Source of the DNA: an uncultured Spartobacteria bacterium
GTDB lineage: Bacteria; Verrucomicrobiota; Verrucomicrobiia; Chthoniobacterales; JAATET01
Direction of reading: 5' to 3'
Assembly: GCA_938011325.1 (NCBI GenBank)
Contig: CALLUD010000011.1
Span: 171,088-235,087 of the forward strand
Length of the DNA stretch: 64,000 nt
Made by a program: the position numbers and the translations under genes
The notes under the pieces: generated by a model
Seen by the model: the letters and a program-made list of their open reading frames with translations, nothing else
Databases searched by the model: none
Told to the model about the DNA's origin: nothing
Shown here: piece after piece, positions 51,224-59,941 of the stretch
How the letters are laid out: every line of letters begins with the position of its first letter
Position numbering within the stretch: position 1 is the first letter of the stretch

Positions 51224-53073
51224 AGCGTTCCCTCTTCGCCGTCGCGCTGCTGGCGCCGGTCGCTCTGACCGCGCAGGTCGTCGAACCGCCGCCTCCGGCC
51301 GAGCCCACGCCGCCGCCCTCCTCGCAGCCGCCTCCGTCGAACAATGGCGGCGATCAGGAGTCGGAATTCCTCGGCAAGGACGTCCCGTTCTTCGATCCGT
51401 CCACGGAAACCATCACCTGGGACGGCAAGACGTGGAACGTCACGAACAACCGGGTTTTCCGGGCCCGCTTCGAAAAGTATCTCAACGCCCCCGAGGAAAG
51501 CGGCCAGCAGGATGTCGAATACAATGCGATCCTCGCCAGAATCCTCGACCTCCTGAACCCGCTGAAGGTCAATCCGAAGAACCTCGACGAAGCCTTCGCC
51601 CTTCTGCCGAAAGCCTCCGAGTTTCGCCGCGACGCCGGCCTGTGCGACACGATCGCGAACCAGGTGCTCGCCGCCTGGCAGGCGCAACGTGCCCGCAACC
51701 GGCTTCAAGCGGCGACGAGCGCCCTGGAGGAGGAGCGCGCCCGCCTCGAGCGCAACAAGCGCATCGCCCTCGAGACCGCCCGGTTCTCCGTGAGGGCCCG
51801 TCCGGCGGATGGAAACACGTTTTCGGCGGATCAGCGCCGCGAGCAGGCCCTGCTCGACGCGACGACGAACCCGATCGACCAGCGCCTCATCGAGGTCAAC
51901 ACACTCATCAAGACCAACGAGGCCAAACGGGAGCTGCGCGAGCTGCAGGCGAAGATCGAGTTTCAGTCGCTCATCATTCAGCTCTTCCTGCAGCGGCGGT
52001 TCGAGCACGTGCTCATCGCGACGCGCTTCTACCGGCATGTCTTCAACGACGGGAACCAGGAGCTGCAGGTAAAGGGGGCCTCGAAGGACCTGTTCGAGCA
52101 CTCGACCGGCATGCCGCCCACCGTGAGCACGCTCGATGCACTGGCGAATGAAATGATTCGCGACGTCGCGGAAGGCGTCGATGCCTTCGAATACCTGCTC
52201 GAGCGCGACGAGCTGGAGAGCGCCACCAAGCGCCTCTCCGAGGCCTTCCTGATCGGCGAATACATGCCGAGCATCCGCACCCTGCCCCGCGAGACGAAAC
52301 GTCGCGCGCTCGCCTTCGCGCAGAAATCGAACCAGCTCGTGTCCGCCCTCGAGGTGAAGGACTACGAGCGCGCGGAGAATCTCGTCAACGAGCTCGAGAA
52401 AACCGCGAAGGACTTCGACAACTCGAAGCCGATGGCGGCGATCCAGACCGCCAAGACGATCGCCGCGATGCACATCGCGAAGGCGCGCAACGCGGCCGTG
52501 GGCGGCGATCGCGTCACGCTCGAGGCCGAACTCGCCGCCGCCACCGCGATCTGGCCGCGAAACCCGGAGCTCCGCGAGGTTTCGACGATGATCTTCTCGC
52601 AGGGCAACGAGCAGAACAAGGCGCAGGTCGATTTCGACCAGCTCCTCAGCCAGAAAAACTACCGCCAGATTTTCGACGACAAGGAGCGCTTCATCGCCGC
52701 GATGGCGTTCGATCCCGAGCGGCAGGACCAGCTCCGGCAGGTGCTGGCGGATATGACGAAGATCGAGAGCGCGATCATTCGCGCGCAGGAGATCGAGAAG
52801 CGCGGCGACTTTGCCGGCGCGTGGGAAAGCGCCGAGACCGCCTTCCAGGCCTACCCGATGGACCCGAAGCTCAACCAGCTTCGCGCGAATCTCACGACGA
52901 AGGCCGCCGACTTCGTGCGCGCCTTGCGCCGCGCCGAGGAGCTGGAACAGAACGGCCAGATCGGCTCGAGCCTCGCGTGGTTCCTCAAGGCGCAGCAGGA
53001 GTATCCCAACAGCGAATTTGCGCGAAAGGGGATCGAGCGCCTGACGAACGAAATCCTCCCCGACGCGACCTAG
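51220..53073 (+). CDS. Exported helical/coiled-coil protein with proline-rich N-terminus
   Basis: A 617-residue protein with a signal peptide (about 1-18, MKRSLFAVALLAPVALTA). Residues 20-45 are Pro/Ser-rich; then a conserved-looking domain FFDPSTETITWDGKTWNVTN, a long coiled coil around 145-260 (EEERARLERNKRIALETARF), and a helical, TPR-like C-terminal third. No family was recognised. Coupled to the small membrane protein upstream, which may anchor it. Its TAG shares bases with the convergent TPR gene's stop (CTAG). Confidence 0.8.
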   Translation: MKRSLFAVALLAPVALTAQVVEPPPPAEPTPPPSSQPPPSNNGGDQESEFLGKDVPFFDPSTETITWDGKTWNVTNNRVFRARFEKYLNAPEESGQQDVEYNAILARILDLLNPLKVNPKNLDEAFALLPKASEFRRDAGLCDTIANQVLAAWQAQRARNRLQAATSALEEERARLERNKRIALETARFSVRARPADGNTFSADQRREQALLDATTNPIDQRLIEVNTLIKTNEAKRELRELQAKIEFQSLIIQLFLQRRFEHVLIATRFYRHVFNDGNQELQVKGASKDLFEHSTGMPPTVSTLDALANEMIRDVAEGVDAFEYLLERDELESATKRLSEAFLIGEYMPSIRTLPRETKRRALAFAQKSNQLVSALEVKDYERAENLVNELEKTAKDFDNSKPMAAIQTAKTIAAMHIAKARNAAVGGDRVTLEAELAAATAIWPRNPELREVSTMIFSQGNEQNKAQVDFDQLLSQKNYRQIFDDKERFIAAMAFDPERQDQLRQVLADMTKIESAIIRAQEIEKRGDFAGAWESAETAFQAYPMDPKLNQLRANLTTKAADFVRALRRAEELEQNGQIGSSLAWFLKAQQEYPNSEFARKGIERLTNEILPDAT

Positions 53074-53915
53074 CCGGAGAGCCGCATCGTGCGGGAGAGC
53101 TTCCGCGCCTGCACCTGCGGCAGCCGCTCGTAGTTCGCGATGATGCGTTGAATCTGCGGATCGTCGTGGTCCGCGTAGGCGCGAAGAATTTCGAGCGCCG
53201 CCTTGTAGAAACGCTCGGCCTTCGCATGCAGGCCGCGGGCGTGATAGACGACGGCGAGGTTCGCCATCGATTGCCCGACATCCGGATGCGAGCTCCCGAA
53301 GGCACTTTCGCGAATTTGCAGCGCGCGCAGATGCACGTCCTCCGCCTTCGCGTAATCGCGGTGGTCCGTGTAGGCGACGCCGAGGTTGTTTGCGATGAGC
53401 GCCACCTCGGGATGGTCGGGCCCATAGACCTGCACGGCCTCCGACAACGCCCGCCGATACATGCGCTCTGCGGCCTTGAAGTCGCCGGCCGCGCGGTGCA
53501 GGCCGGCGAGATTGTTCATGAGCGTGGGCAGCTCCGAGCGGTCGTGGCCCTCGTCGTGGGCATCGATGGTGATCGTGTAATACTTCCGCGCGCCGTCGTT
53601 GTCGCCGAGCTCCTCACACAGCAGCGCGAGCTTCGTCGCGATCCGGGCTCGCTCCGTCAGCGACGCCTTGTCGTTGGCAAACTCCAGCGCCTCCTCGAAG
53701 CAACGCCGCGCCTCGTCCATCGCTCCGGCGGACTGATGAATGTCCCCGGCAATCTCGATCGCGTCACGCAACCGGGCGGGATGTTGATGGAATGCCTCCC
53801 GGGCGGCCTTCTCGAAATTTTTGGCGGCAAGACTCTGTTCAGCAGCGGTTTGCTGCTTCCTCCGAGTCTCCAGCTCGGCGCACATCAGATCCCAGAGATT
53901 CGCCGTGTTCTGCAT
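53070..53915 (-). CDS. TPR-repeat protein (kinesin light chain-like repeats)
   Basis: A 281-residue soluble protein made almost entirely of helical repeats of about 42 residues: ARRCFEEALEFAND, KLALLCEELGDNDGARKYY, TLMNNLAGLHRAAGDFKAAE, IANNLGVAYTDHRDYAKAED and MANLAVVYHARGLHAKAERF. The 42-residue spacing with YGPDHPEVA links is characteristic of TPR_12. Role likely protein-protein binding. No signal peptide. Confidence 0.85.
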   Translation of the reverse strand: MQNTANLWDLMCAELETRRKQQTAAEQSLAAKNFEKAAREAFHQHPARLRDAIEIAGDIHQSAGAMDEARRCFEEALEFANDKASLTERARIATKLALLCEELGDNDGARKYYTITIDAHDEGHDRSELPTLMNNLAGLHRAAGDFKAAERMYRRALSEAVQVYGPDHPEVALIANNLGVAYTDHRDYAKAEDVHLRALQIRESAFGSSHPDVGQSMANLAVVYHARGLHAKAERFYKAALEILRAYADHDDPQIQRIIANYERLPQVQARKLSRTMRLSG

Positions 53916-54017
53916 TCCGGCAGAAGTTTAAACCCGAATCAGGCGGTCGCATATCGAATTCTTCGCCGGCGATCAAAGCGTTGACCTTGACAAGCCCGGC
54001 CATTATCGGTTGCGACC

Positions 54018-54887
54018 ATGTTCTTCCGATTTCTTTCGTGCCTGGCGGCAGCGTCGATCGGCCTCGCGGCCGCGCGGGCGGAAGTCCTCGCCAGTTACGA
54101 TTTCACCACGGGCAGCCTCGGTCCCGCCTCCACGGTCAACGGCAACATCACCGCGGGCGGATTCTACGCTCCGAGTAATTCCAAGGCCGCCGTCGGCTCG
54201 GGAGGCAACTACGCCTACATCCTCATCAAGAAGAAATCGGAGGGCGTGAATTCCGCGATCAGCAACGCACAGTTTGCCCAGTTCACGATCAGCGTGAATC
54301 CCGCGACACCCATCCAGCTCGACCAGCTTCAATTCACCGCCGGGCGCGGCGGCGAATCCACCCCGCGCGGCATCGTTGTGCGCTGGAGTCTCGACGGCTA
54401 CACGAACAACCTCGCCGTCATTAACATCAACAGCCAGTGGCCCAAACGGCAGACCTACACCTTCCCGACGAAGTCCTACGTCGGCGACTCCGTCACGTTC
54501 CGCCTTTACGCGTTCGCCGAGCAGGATCGCGCGGAGCCCTCGGTTCGTTTCTCGAATCTCAAGGTCATCGGCGGCTTTGTGCAGCAGCCGCCCGTCGTCG
54601 GTCCCACGGTGAATCCCTACAAGACGCGGCTCACCACCAGCAAAAACCGTCGCAAGGTCAACGGCTCCGCCAATGCGTCGGCCGGCATCCAGTCCGTCGT
54701 CGTCTATACCGACAAGAATGACAGCAATGATTTCTTCCTGGCCAACGGCACCACAAGGTGGAACTTCGTCGCCCGCAACCTCAAGCCCGGCTCGACGAAT
54801 CGCTACTACGTCGCCTCGGTGGACAAGAACGGCAACGAGTCGAAGCGGGTGAAGGTCGTCATCAAGCGCCGCAACAAGGGCAACTAG
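54018..54887 (+). CDS. Secreted protein with C-terminal Ig-like domain
   Basis: A 289-residue protein; signal peptide 1-21 (MFFRFLSCLAAASIGLAAAR). Residues 22-190 form a beta-sandwich typical of secreted carbohydrate-binding or anchor domains (VLASYDFTTGSLGPASTVNG, RWSLDGYTNNLAVININSQ, VRFSNLKVIGGF). After a Pro/Val linker the last 85 residues (TSKNRRKVNGSANASAG to VVIKRRNKGN) are the domain shared with 32673 and 57669. A weak promoter may sit at 53981 (TTGACC) and 54004 (TATCGG). No catalytic residues seen. Confidence 0.82.
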   Translation: MFFRFLSCLAAASIGLAAARAEVLASYDFTTGSLGPASTVNGNITAGGFYAPSNSKAAVGSGGNYAYILIKKKSEGVNSAISNAQFAQFTISVNPATPIQLDQLQFTAGRGGESTPRGIVVRWSLDGYTNNLAVININSQWPKRQTYTFPTKSYVGDSVTFRLYAFAEQDRAEPSVRFSNLKVIGGFVQQPPVVGPTVNPYKTRLTTSKNRRKVNGSANASAGIQSVVVYTDKNDSNDFFLANGTTRWNFVARNLKPGSTNRYYVASVDKNGNESKRVKVVIKRRNKGN

Positions 54888-55135
54888 CGCTTCGCAACGA
54901 GCCGGTAGATCAGCAGCAGGATGACCGCGCCCAAAATGGCGAGGCCGAAGCTGCCAAGGTTGAAGCCGTTGACGTCACCGAGACCGAGCTGAACGCCGAT
55001 CCATCCGCCCACGACCGCGCCCACGATACCGAGCACGATCGTGAGCAGGCAGCCACCGGGATCGCGACCAGGCATGATCGCCTTCGCGATGGCGCCCGCG
55101 ATGAGTCCGAAGAGGATCCAGGAGAGTATTCCCAT
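54884..55135 (-). CDS. GlsB/YeaQ/YmgE family membrane protein
   Basis: An 83-residue stress-associated inner-membrane protein. ILSWILFGLIAGAIAKAIMP, GRDPGGCLLTIVLGIVGAVVGGWIG and LGSFGLAILGAVILLLIYRL give three helices with the conserved PGRDPGG loop. Its TAG shares three bases (CTAG) with the TAG of the convergent secreted-protein gene. Confidence 0.9.
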   Translation of the reverse strand: MGILSWILFGLIAGAIAKAIMPGRDPGGCLLTIVLGIVGAVVGGWIGVQLGLGDVNGFNLGSFGLAILGAVILLLIYRLVAKR

Positions 55136-55186
55136 GCCGGATGATCGCACGTCGGCGATGCTCCGGCCGGATGCCTCCGGAAATTA

Positions 55187-55636
55187 TCAGCCCTGCGGCG
55201 AGGTCACGTAGCGCATCTCGTAGTCGAAGAGTTCCTCCGGCTTGAAGAAGCGCTTGAGCTCGATCGCCGCGTTTTCGAGCGAATCGGAGGCGTGCACGAT
55301 GTTCACCATCACATCCACGCCGAAATCTCCGCGCACGGTGCCCTTCTCCGCCTTCTTCGAGTCGGTCGGCCCGATGATGGCGCGCACGCGCTCCACGGCA
55401 TTGTCGGCGGCCAGCGCCACGGCGATAATCGGAGTCGATTGCATGAATGCCTCGAGCTCCGGGAAGAACGGCTTGTCGACGAGATGCGCGTAGTGCTCCT
55501 TCAGCAGGGCGAGGTCGGCCTTGAACATCTTGCAGCCGCGAATCTGAAATCCCTCCGCTTCGAATCGTTTGATGACTTCGCCGACGCGGCGTCCAGCCAC
55601 GCAATCGGGCTTCAAAAGAATAAGCGTTGTTTCCAT
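55187..55636 (-). CDS. ndk: Nucleoside diphosphate kinase
   Basis: Balances NTP pools by transferring phosphate through a histidine. It has 149 residues, the usual length. ETTLILLKPDCVAG at the start, GPTDSKKAEKGTVRGDFG and the catalytic His115 in NIVHASDSLENA are as expected. The start at 55636 gives the normal N-terminus. Confidence 0.96.
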   Translation of the reverse strand: METTLILLKPDCVAGRRVGEVIKRFEAEGFQIRGCKMFKADLALLKEHYAHLVDKPFFPELEAFMQSTPIIAVALAADNAVERVRAIIGPTDSKKAEKGTVRGDFGVDVMVNIVHASDSLENAAIELKRFFKPEELFDYEMRYVTSPQG

Positions 55637-55680
55637 GCGCGGCGCATCGTAGCGGGCCGCCCGGTCCGGGAAAGCAGATT

Positions 55681-55848
55681 CTACGGCCCCGCGTCGCCGG
55701 ATCGCGAGGAAGCGTGATCCTGGATAAATTCCTCCTGCGGCGCGTCGGTCTGGTCCTTCTCGGCGCGGGGAAGCTTTGGCGGCTTCTTCCGGGCAAAGGG
55801 CAGGCAGCACAGCACCACGATGCCGACGACCAGAATGGCGGGAATCAT
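55681..55848 (-). CDS. Short single-pass membrane protein
   Basis: A candidate 55-residue protein: MIPAILVVGIVVLCCLPFAR is one hydrophobic helix followed by a charged KKPPKLPRAEKDQTDAPQEE tail. Such small anchors are common but not family-assignable. It lies between ndk and the orphan kinase-domain gene, on the same strand. Coding status is plausible, not certain. Confidence 0.45.
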   Translation of the reverse strand: MIPAILVVGIVVLCCLPFARKKPPKLPRAEKDQTDAPQEEFIQDHASSRSGDAGP

Positions 55849-55904
55849 CAGGAGATAGTCCACGCCGGAAGATCGGGCCCCGCCACGGCCCCGCGTGTGC
55901 CGTT

Positions 55905-56117
55905 CTATTCGGCGTCGCGCGCTTCGCTCATGATCGAATGGACCTCCTCGACCGCGGCGTTTACCAGTTCGACGAGCTTTTCCGCGCACTCCGCGCTCAC
56001 GTCTTCGCGGGACGCCAGCTCCTCCGACAGCACCTTCGCATACATGGCCGCTCCAGTGAGCTGCTGGCAGAGACCGTCGTGCAGGCGCTTTCGCGTAATG
56101 AATACTCCGGAGCTCAT
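55905..56117 (-). CDS. Orphan HisKA_3 phosphoacceptor domain (no ATPase domain)
   Basis: A 70-residue protein starting MSSGVFITRKRLHDGLCQQL. His13 within RKRLHDGLCQQLTGAAMYAK matches the H-box of NarX/DesK-class histidine kinases, and the second helix SAECAEKLVELVNAAVEEVH completes the dimerisation hairpin. It ends where the HATPase_c domain should begin, and no such domain follows on either strand. No sensor or response regulator is adjacent. It could be a phosphotransfer module, an inhibitor of a kinase by heterodimer formation, or a gene remnant. Confidence 0.7.
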   Translation of the reverse strand: MSSGVFITRKRLHDGLCQQLTGAAMYAKVLSEELASREDVSAECAEKLVELVNAAVEEVHSIMSEARDAE

Positions 56118-56228
56118 GTGGTGAAAGATTAGGAAGATTCCAGCGCTTTTCCACGGCCGCGTCAATTGGCACCTGAAGAACCAGGCCTCTCACACGAGCA
56201 GGCGCCCCCTCCGCTCCGAACGTCAGAT

Positions 56229-56435
56229 ATGAAACGTCGCTACGTAGAACCCGCCGGCGGCAAGGAATCGTCCTTCGAGGTCACGGCCCAGGATCCCAAC
56301 CGCCTCATGCCTCTGATGGAAGACCCGCTCCCCGAGACTCGCGACATGAGCGAGGAGCAGCGCCGGGCCTTCATCCCGCCCGACACCGAGGAGGAGCGTG
56401 TCGAGCGCTCGAAGGGCGACCAGGGCCGGACCTGA
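56229..56435 (+). CDS. Small charged hypothetical protein
   Basis: A 68-residue candidate starting MKRRYVEPAGGKESSFEVTA. It is hydrophilic and proline/acid-rich (MPLMEDPLPETRDMSEEQRR, PPDTEEERVERSKG). It diverges from the orphan kinase-domain gene and lies upstream of thiH. No family recognised; could be coding. Confidence 0.45.
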   Translation: MKRRYVEPAGGKESSFEVTAQDPNRLMPLMEDPLPETRDMSEEQRRAFIPPDTEEERVERSKGDQGRT

Positions 56436-56529
56436 CCGTTCCAGCAACGCAGCCTCCGCCTTTGCTCCGCCACTCATGTTGCGGAGATCGGATTCGACGC
56501 GCCGGGAAATCCACGTAAATTTCCCGGCA

Positions 56530-57636
56530 ATGCCGTTTTCGTCCTGTCTCGACACCGCTCTCGACTCTCCGTTCGCCAATCGCTTCCGCCGATTGCTCGA
56601 GCCCATGACGGACGCGCAGCTCAACCGGCTCGCCGCGGAATCCGCCGCGATCACCCGTCGATTTTTCGGCCGCACGATGCGGCTCTTTGCGCCGATCTAC
56701 CTCTCGAACGAGTGCATCAACTCCTGCTCCTACTGCGGCTTTTCCCGTGAGAATGCGATCCTGCGCGTGACGCTCGACGTCGAGCAAATGCTCGTCGAAG
56801 CGCGGCATCTCGCCTCCGAGGGGTTCCGCAACCTCCTCCTCGTCGCGGGCGAGCACCCGAAGTTTGTCTCGAACGGCTACCTCGAGGAATGCATCCGCCG
56901 CGTGCGCGAGATCGTTCCCGCGGTCTCGCTGGAGGTCGCGCCCATGGAAACCGCCGATTACCTCCCGCTGGTCGCCGCCGGGGCCGAGGGCCTCGTCGTT
57001 TACCAGGAGACCTATCACCGCCCGACCTACGCGGAGATGCACCGGTTCGGCCCGAAGAAGGACTTCGACTGGCGGCTCGATTGCCCCGAGCGCGCCTACG
57101 AGGCGGGCTTTCGCCGGCTCGGGCTGGGCGCGCTCTTCGGGTTGTGGGACTGGCGCGACGAGGCCGTCGCCCTGGCCGCGCACCTCGACCACGTGCTGAA
57201 ACATTGCTGGAAGGCGCAGGTCACCGTCAGCCTCCCCCGGCTCAAGCCCGCCGCGGGCGACTTCGAGCCGCGCCATCCGCTGCCCGACCGGGAAATGATC
57301 CAGCTCATCTGTGCGTTGCGCGTCACCTTCCCGCAGATCGGCATCGTGCTCAGCACGCGCGAGCCGGCCGCCCTGCGCGACGTGCTTGCCCGCATCGGAA
57401 TCACCATGATGAGCGCCGGCAGTCACACCGAACCCGGCGGCTACACCGGCCAGGGCCGGGAAAAACTGCACCTCACCGTGAAGGGCCGGCAGGTCGCCTG
57501 CGACGCGCCCGCGACCCGCGCCACGGAGCAGTTCTCCATTTCCGACGAGCGTTCCGCGACCGAGGTCGCCGAAACTCTCGCCCGCCTCGGGCTCGACCCG
57601 GTCTGGAAGGATTGGGACACCGCGCTCGCCGGCTGA
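56530..57636 (+). CDS. thiH: 2-iminoacetate synthase (radical SAM, ThiH)
   Basis: Radical-SAM tyrosine lyase of thiamine biosynthesis producing dehydroglycine and p-cresol for the thiazole ring. It has 368 residues. The 4Fe-4S cysteines are Cys62, Cys66 and Cys69 in ECINSCSYCGF. YLSNEC, VAGEHPKFV, VVYQETYHRPTY, RLGLGALFGLWDW and LSTREPAALRD are ThiH-specific blocks. No thiG, thiS or thiF lies adjacent, and no TPP riboswitch was recognised upstream. Confidence 0.93.
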   Translation: MPFSSCLDTALDSPFANRFRRLLEPMTDAQLNRLAAESAAITRRFFGRTMRLFAPIYLSNECINSCSYCGFSRENAILRVTLDVEQMLVEARHLASEGFRNLLLVAGEHPKFVSNGYLEECIRRVREIVPAVSLEVAPMETADYLPLVAAGAEGLVVYQETYHRPTYAEMHRFGPKKDFDWRLDCPERAYEAGFRRLGLGALFGLWDWRDEAVALAAHLDHVLKHCWKAQVTVSLPRLKPAAGDFEPRHPLPDREMIQLICALRVTFPQIGIVLSTREPAALRDVLARIGITMMSAGSHTEPGGYTGQGREKLHLTVKGRQVACDAPATRATEQFSISDERSATEVAETLARLGLDPVWKDWDTALAG

Positions 57637-57668
57637 CAACAAGGCGGCAATCCGCCACAATGCGGCGC

Positions 57669-59024
57669 ATGAAGCTGTTGTTCGTTGCTCCCGCGCTTTC
57701 CGCGCTGCTCGCCATTTTCCCGCCCTCCACGGCGAAGGCCGTTCCCGCCGATGCCATATCGCGCATGGCGAAGGAATACGTGCAGTCGGGCCGGGTGCCG
57801 GGAATCATGGTCGCCATCTCCACGCCGGGCGAGCCGGTCACCTTCATTGCGCACGGCGTTTCCGATCGCGCCACCGGCGCACCCATGTCGCGCGCGAACA
57901 TCCAGCGCATCGGCAGCATCACGAAGTCGTTCACCGTGACGCGCCTCCTGCAGCTTGCCGACGCCGGCCTGCTCAGCCTCGACGATCCGATTTCGAAATA
58001 CGTGTCGAACATCCACAACGGCAACGCCACCCTCCGCGAGCTGGCCGACATGACCAGCGGCATCTTCAACTACACGGAGGACACCGACTTCGTGCTCGAT
58101 TTCGCGTTTCACCGCACCAAACGATGGACCGACCGCCAGCTCGTCGCGGTCGCCAACCGTCACAAGCCCTACTTCCCGCCGGGCCGCGAGTGGTATTACT
58201 CGAACACGAACACGATTCTCCTCGGCATGGTCGTCGAGCGTGTCACCGGCAACCCGCTCGGCGACGAAATCACACGCCACCTCATTCGCCCCCTCGGGCT
58301 CACCCGCACGAGCTACCCGACCGGCGTCACGCTGCCCCCGCCCTTTACGCACGGCTACACGGTCCTCGATGAAGACATCGGCCTCCAGGACGTCACGGAG
58401 CTTTCCCCCTCCGCACTGTCCGGCGCGGGCGCGATGATTTCCACCGTGGACGACCTGCTCGTGTGGGGACGCGCCCTCGCCCGCGGCTCCCTGGTCAGCA
58501 AGGAATCCCAGCTCGCGCGCCTGCAAATGATCAATGCCGCGCAGGGCACCGGCCCGTTCTACAACCGCTACGGGCTCGCGCTGGGCCGCATCAACGGCTG
58601 GCTCGGCCACACCGGCGACCTCTTCGGCTACCAGGCCCTCGTCATGCACAATCTCGTCTCCGGCCAGACCGTCGTCATTTTCGTCAACGCCTCCACCCCC
58701 TTGCATGTCCCCACGGTCCTGTTCCAGCGAATGACCTCGCTCCTCCCCTCCGCGCTCCCGGCCTCCCGGGTGCGTATCAACGCGGAGCGCCGGCTCAAAA
58801 CCACCCGCCCGCGCATCACCGTCCGCGGCCGTGCCGTCAGCCCCGCGGGAATTCTTCTCGTCCAGCGCGGGCCCACCCGGCGTCCGGCGAAGCTCACGCG
58901 CGGCACGCAGTCGTGGAAGTTCAAGCTCTCGCTGCAGCCCGGGCGCAACGTCGTCTTCGTGCGCGCGACCGACCTCCTCGGCCGCACCTCGCGCGCTTTC
59001 CGCGTCGTCATCGATCGGAACTGA
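57669..59024 (+). CDS. Secreted beta-lactamase-family serine hydrolase with C-terminal Ig-like domain
   Basis: A 451-residue exported protein. Signal peptide about 1-24 (MKLLFVAPALSALLAIFPPS). The class C beta-lactamase/DD-peptidase-like domain spans about 25-360 with SITK at 83-86, YSN at 177-179 and HTG at 314-316, so the catalytic set is complete. The last 85 residues (RVRINAERRLKTTRPRITVR to FRVVIDRN) form the domain shared with 32673 and 54018. Likely a D-stereospecific amidase, peptidase or esterase on cell-wall-like substrates. Located 32 bases after thiH. Confidence 0.88.
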   Translation: MKLLFVAPALSALLAIFPPSTAKAVPADAISRMAKEYVQSGRVPGIMVAISTPGEPVTFIAHGVSDRATGAPMSRANIQRIGSITKSFTVTRLLQLADAGLLSLDDPISKYVSNIHNGNATLRELADMTSGIFNYTEDTDFVLDFAFHRTKRWTDRQLVAVANRHKPYFPPGREWYYSNTNTILLGMVVERVTGNPLGDEITRHLIRPLGLTRTSYPTGVTLPPPFTHGYTVLDEDIGLQDVTELSPSALSGAGAMISTVDDLLVWGRALARGSLVSKESQLARLQMINAAQGTGPFYNRYGLALGRINGWLGHTGDLFGYQALVMHNLVSGQTVVIFVNASTPLHVPTVLFQRMTSLLPSALPASRVRINAERRLKTTRPRITVRGRAVSPAGILLVQRGPTRRPAKLTRGTQSWKFKLSLQPGRNVVFVRATDLLGRTSRAFRVVIDRN

Positions 59025-59071
59025 AGCCCGCCAGGCCTTGCGGGGCGCGCCTCGCTTCGCTACATGGAGGT

Positions 59072-59929
59072 GTGCGCCGTATTCCCTCCCTGTTGCAGAC
59101 GTTCGTCCTTGCGCTGCTGCTGCTCTGCCAGGCCGCATCGGGCAAGGTTCTCGAGAATCTCCCCTACAAGCCCGCCGACGGGCTCACCGACTACGAGAAG
59201 GAGCGCTGCCTGCTCGATCTCTACATTCCGGACGGACGCAGGAATTTCCCCACGCTCATCTGGCTCCACGGCGGCGCCCTCACCGGCGGCTGGAAAAACG
59301 ACGCTCCCGTCGTCGCGGTGGCCAAACGCTTCGCCAGCGCCGGCATCGCCGTCGCCGTCGTCGGCTACCGGCTGAGTCCGCACGTCAATTTCCCCGCATA
59401 CATCGAGGACACCGCGGCGGCCTTCGCCTGGGTGCACAGCCACATCGCCGAATACGGCGGCGACCCGAACAAGGTCTTCCTCGGCGGCCACTCGGCGGGC
59501 GGCTACCTCTCCTCGATGGTCGGCATGGACCCGCGCTACCTCGAGAAGCACGGCCTGGACCAGCACGCCATCGCAGGGCTCATCCCCGTGAGCGGCCAGA
59601 TGATGACGCATTTCACCGTCCGCAAGGAACAGGGCATCGACGAAAACACGATCATCGCCGACGAGAAGGCGCCCATCTACTTCACCCGCAGCGACACGCC
59701 GCCGATGCTCATCATCTTCGGCGACCGCGACTGGCCCGCGCGCCTCGAGGAGAATCAATATTTCGCCGCGGTGCAAAAGGCCGCCGGCAACAACGCCATC
59801 GAGCTCCAGGTGTTCAAGGACCGCGACCACGGCAGCATCGCCGACCGCCTCGCCGACCCCGGCGACCCGGCCGCCCGCGCCATCGTCGAGTTCATCCAGC
59901 GCGTCTCGAAGCAACGCGACGCGCGCTGA
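59072..59929 (+). CDS. Exported alpha/beta hydrolase (carboxylesterase, BD-FAE/HSL-like)
   Basis: A 285-residue esterase with a hydrophobic N-terminus (TFVLALLLLCQAASG) acting as signal peptide. The oxyanion HGGAL is at 66-70, nucleophile Ser141 in GGHSAGGY, Asp218 or Asp220 in FGDRDWP, and His253 in DRDHGSI. It may remove acyl groups from polysaccharides, matching the adjacent glycosidase and surface genes. The GTG at 59072 is the best start and directly follows a GGAGGT-like site, so the true start may be an internal TTG. Confidence 0.85.
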   Translation: MRRIPSLLQTFVLALLLLCQAASGKVLENLPYKPADGLTDYEKERCLLDLYIPDGRRNFPTLIWLHGGALTGGWKNDAPVVAVAKRFASAGIAVAVVGYRLSPHVNFPAYIEDTAAAFAWVHSHIAEYGGDPNKVFLGGHSAGGYLSSMVGMDPRYLEKHGLDQHAIAGLIPVSGQMMTHFTVRKEQGIDENTIIADEKAPIYFTRSDTPPMLIIFGDRDWPARLEENQYFAAVQKAAGNNAIELQVFKDRDHGSIADRLADPGDPAARAIVEFIQRVSKQRDAR

Positions 59930-59941
59930 CGCCGCGCCCCG

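Noticed and set aside
56440..56530. Possible TPP riboswitch before thiH
   Set aside because: No conserved CTGAGA-type core or pairing was found in the short upstream region.
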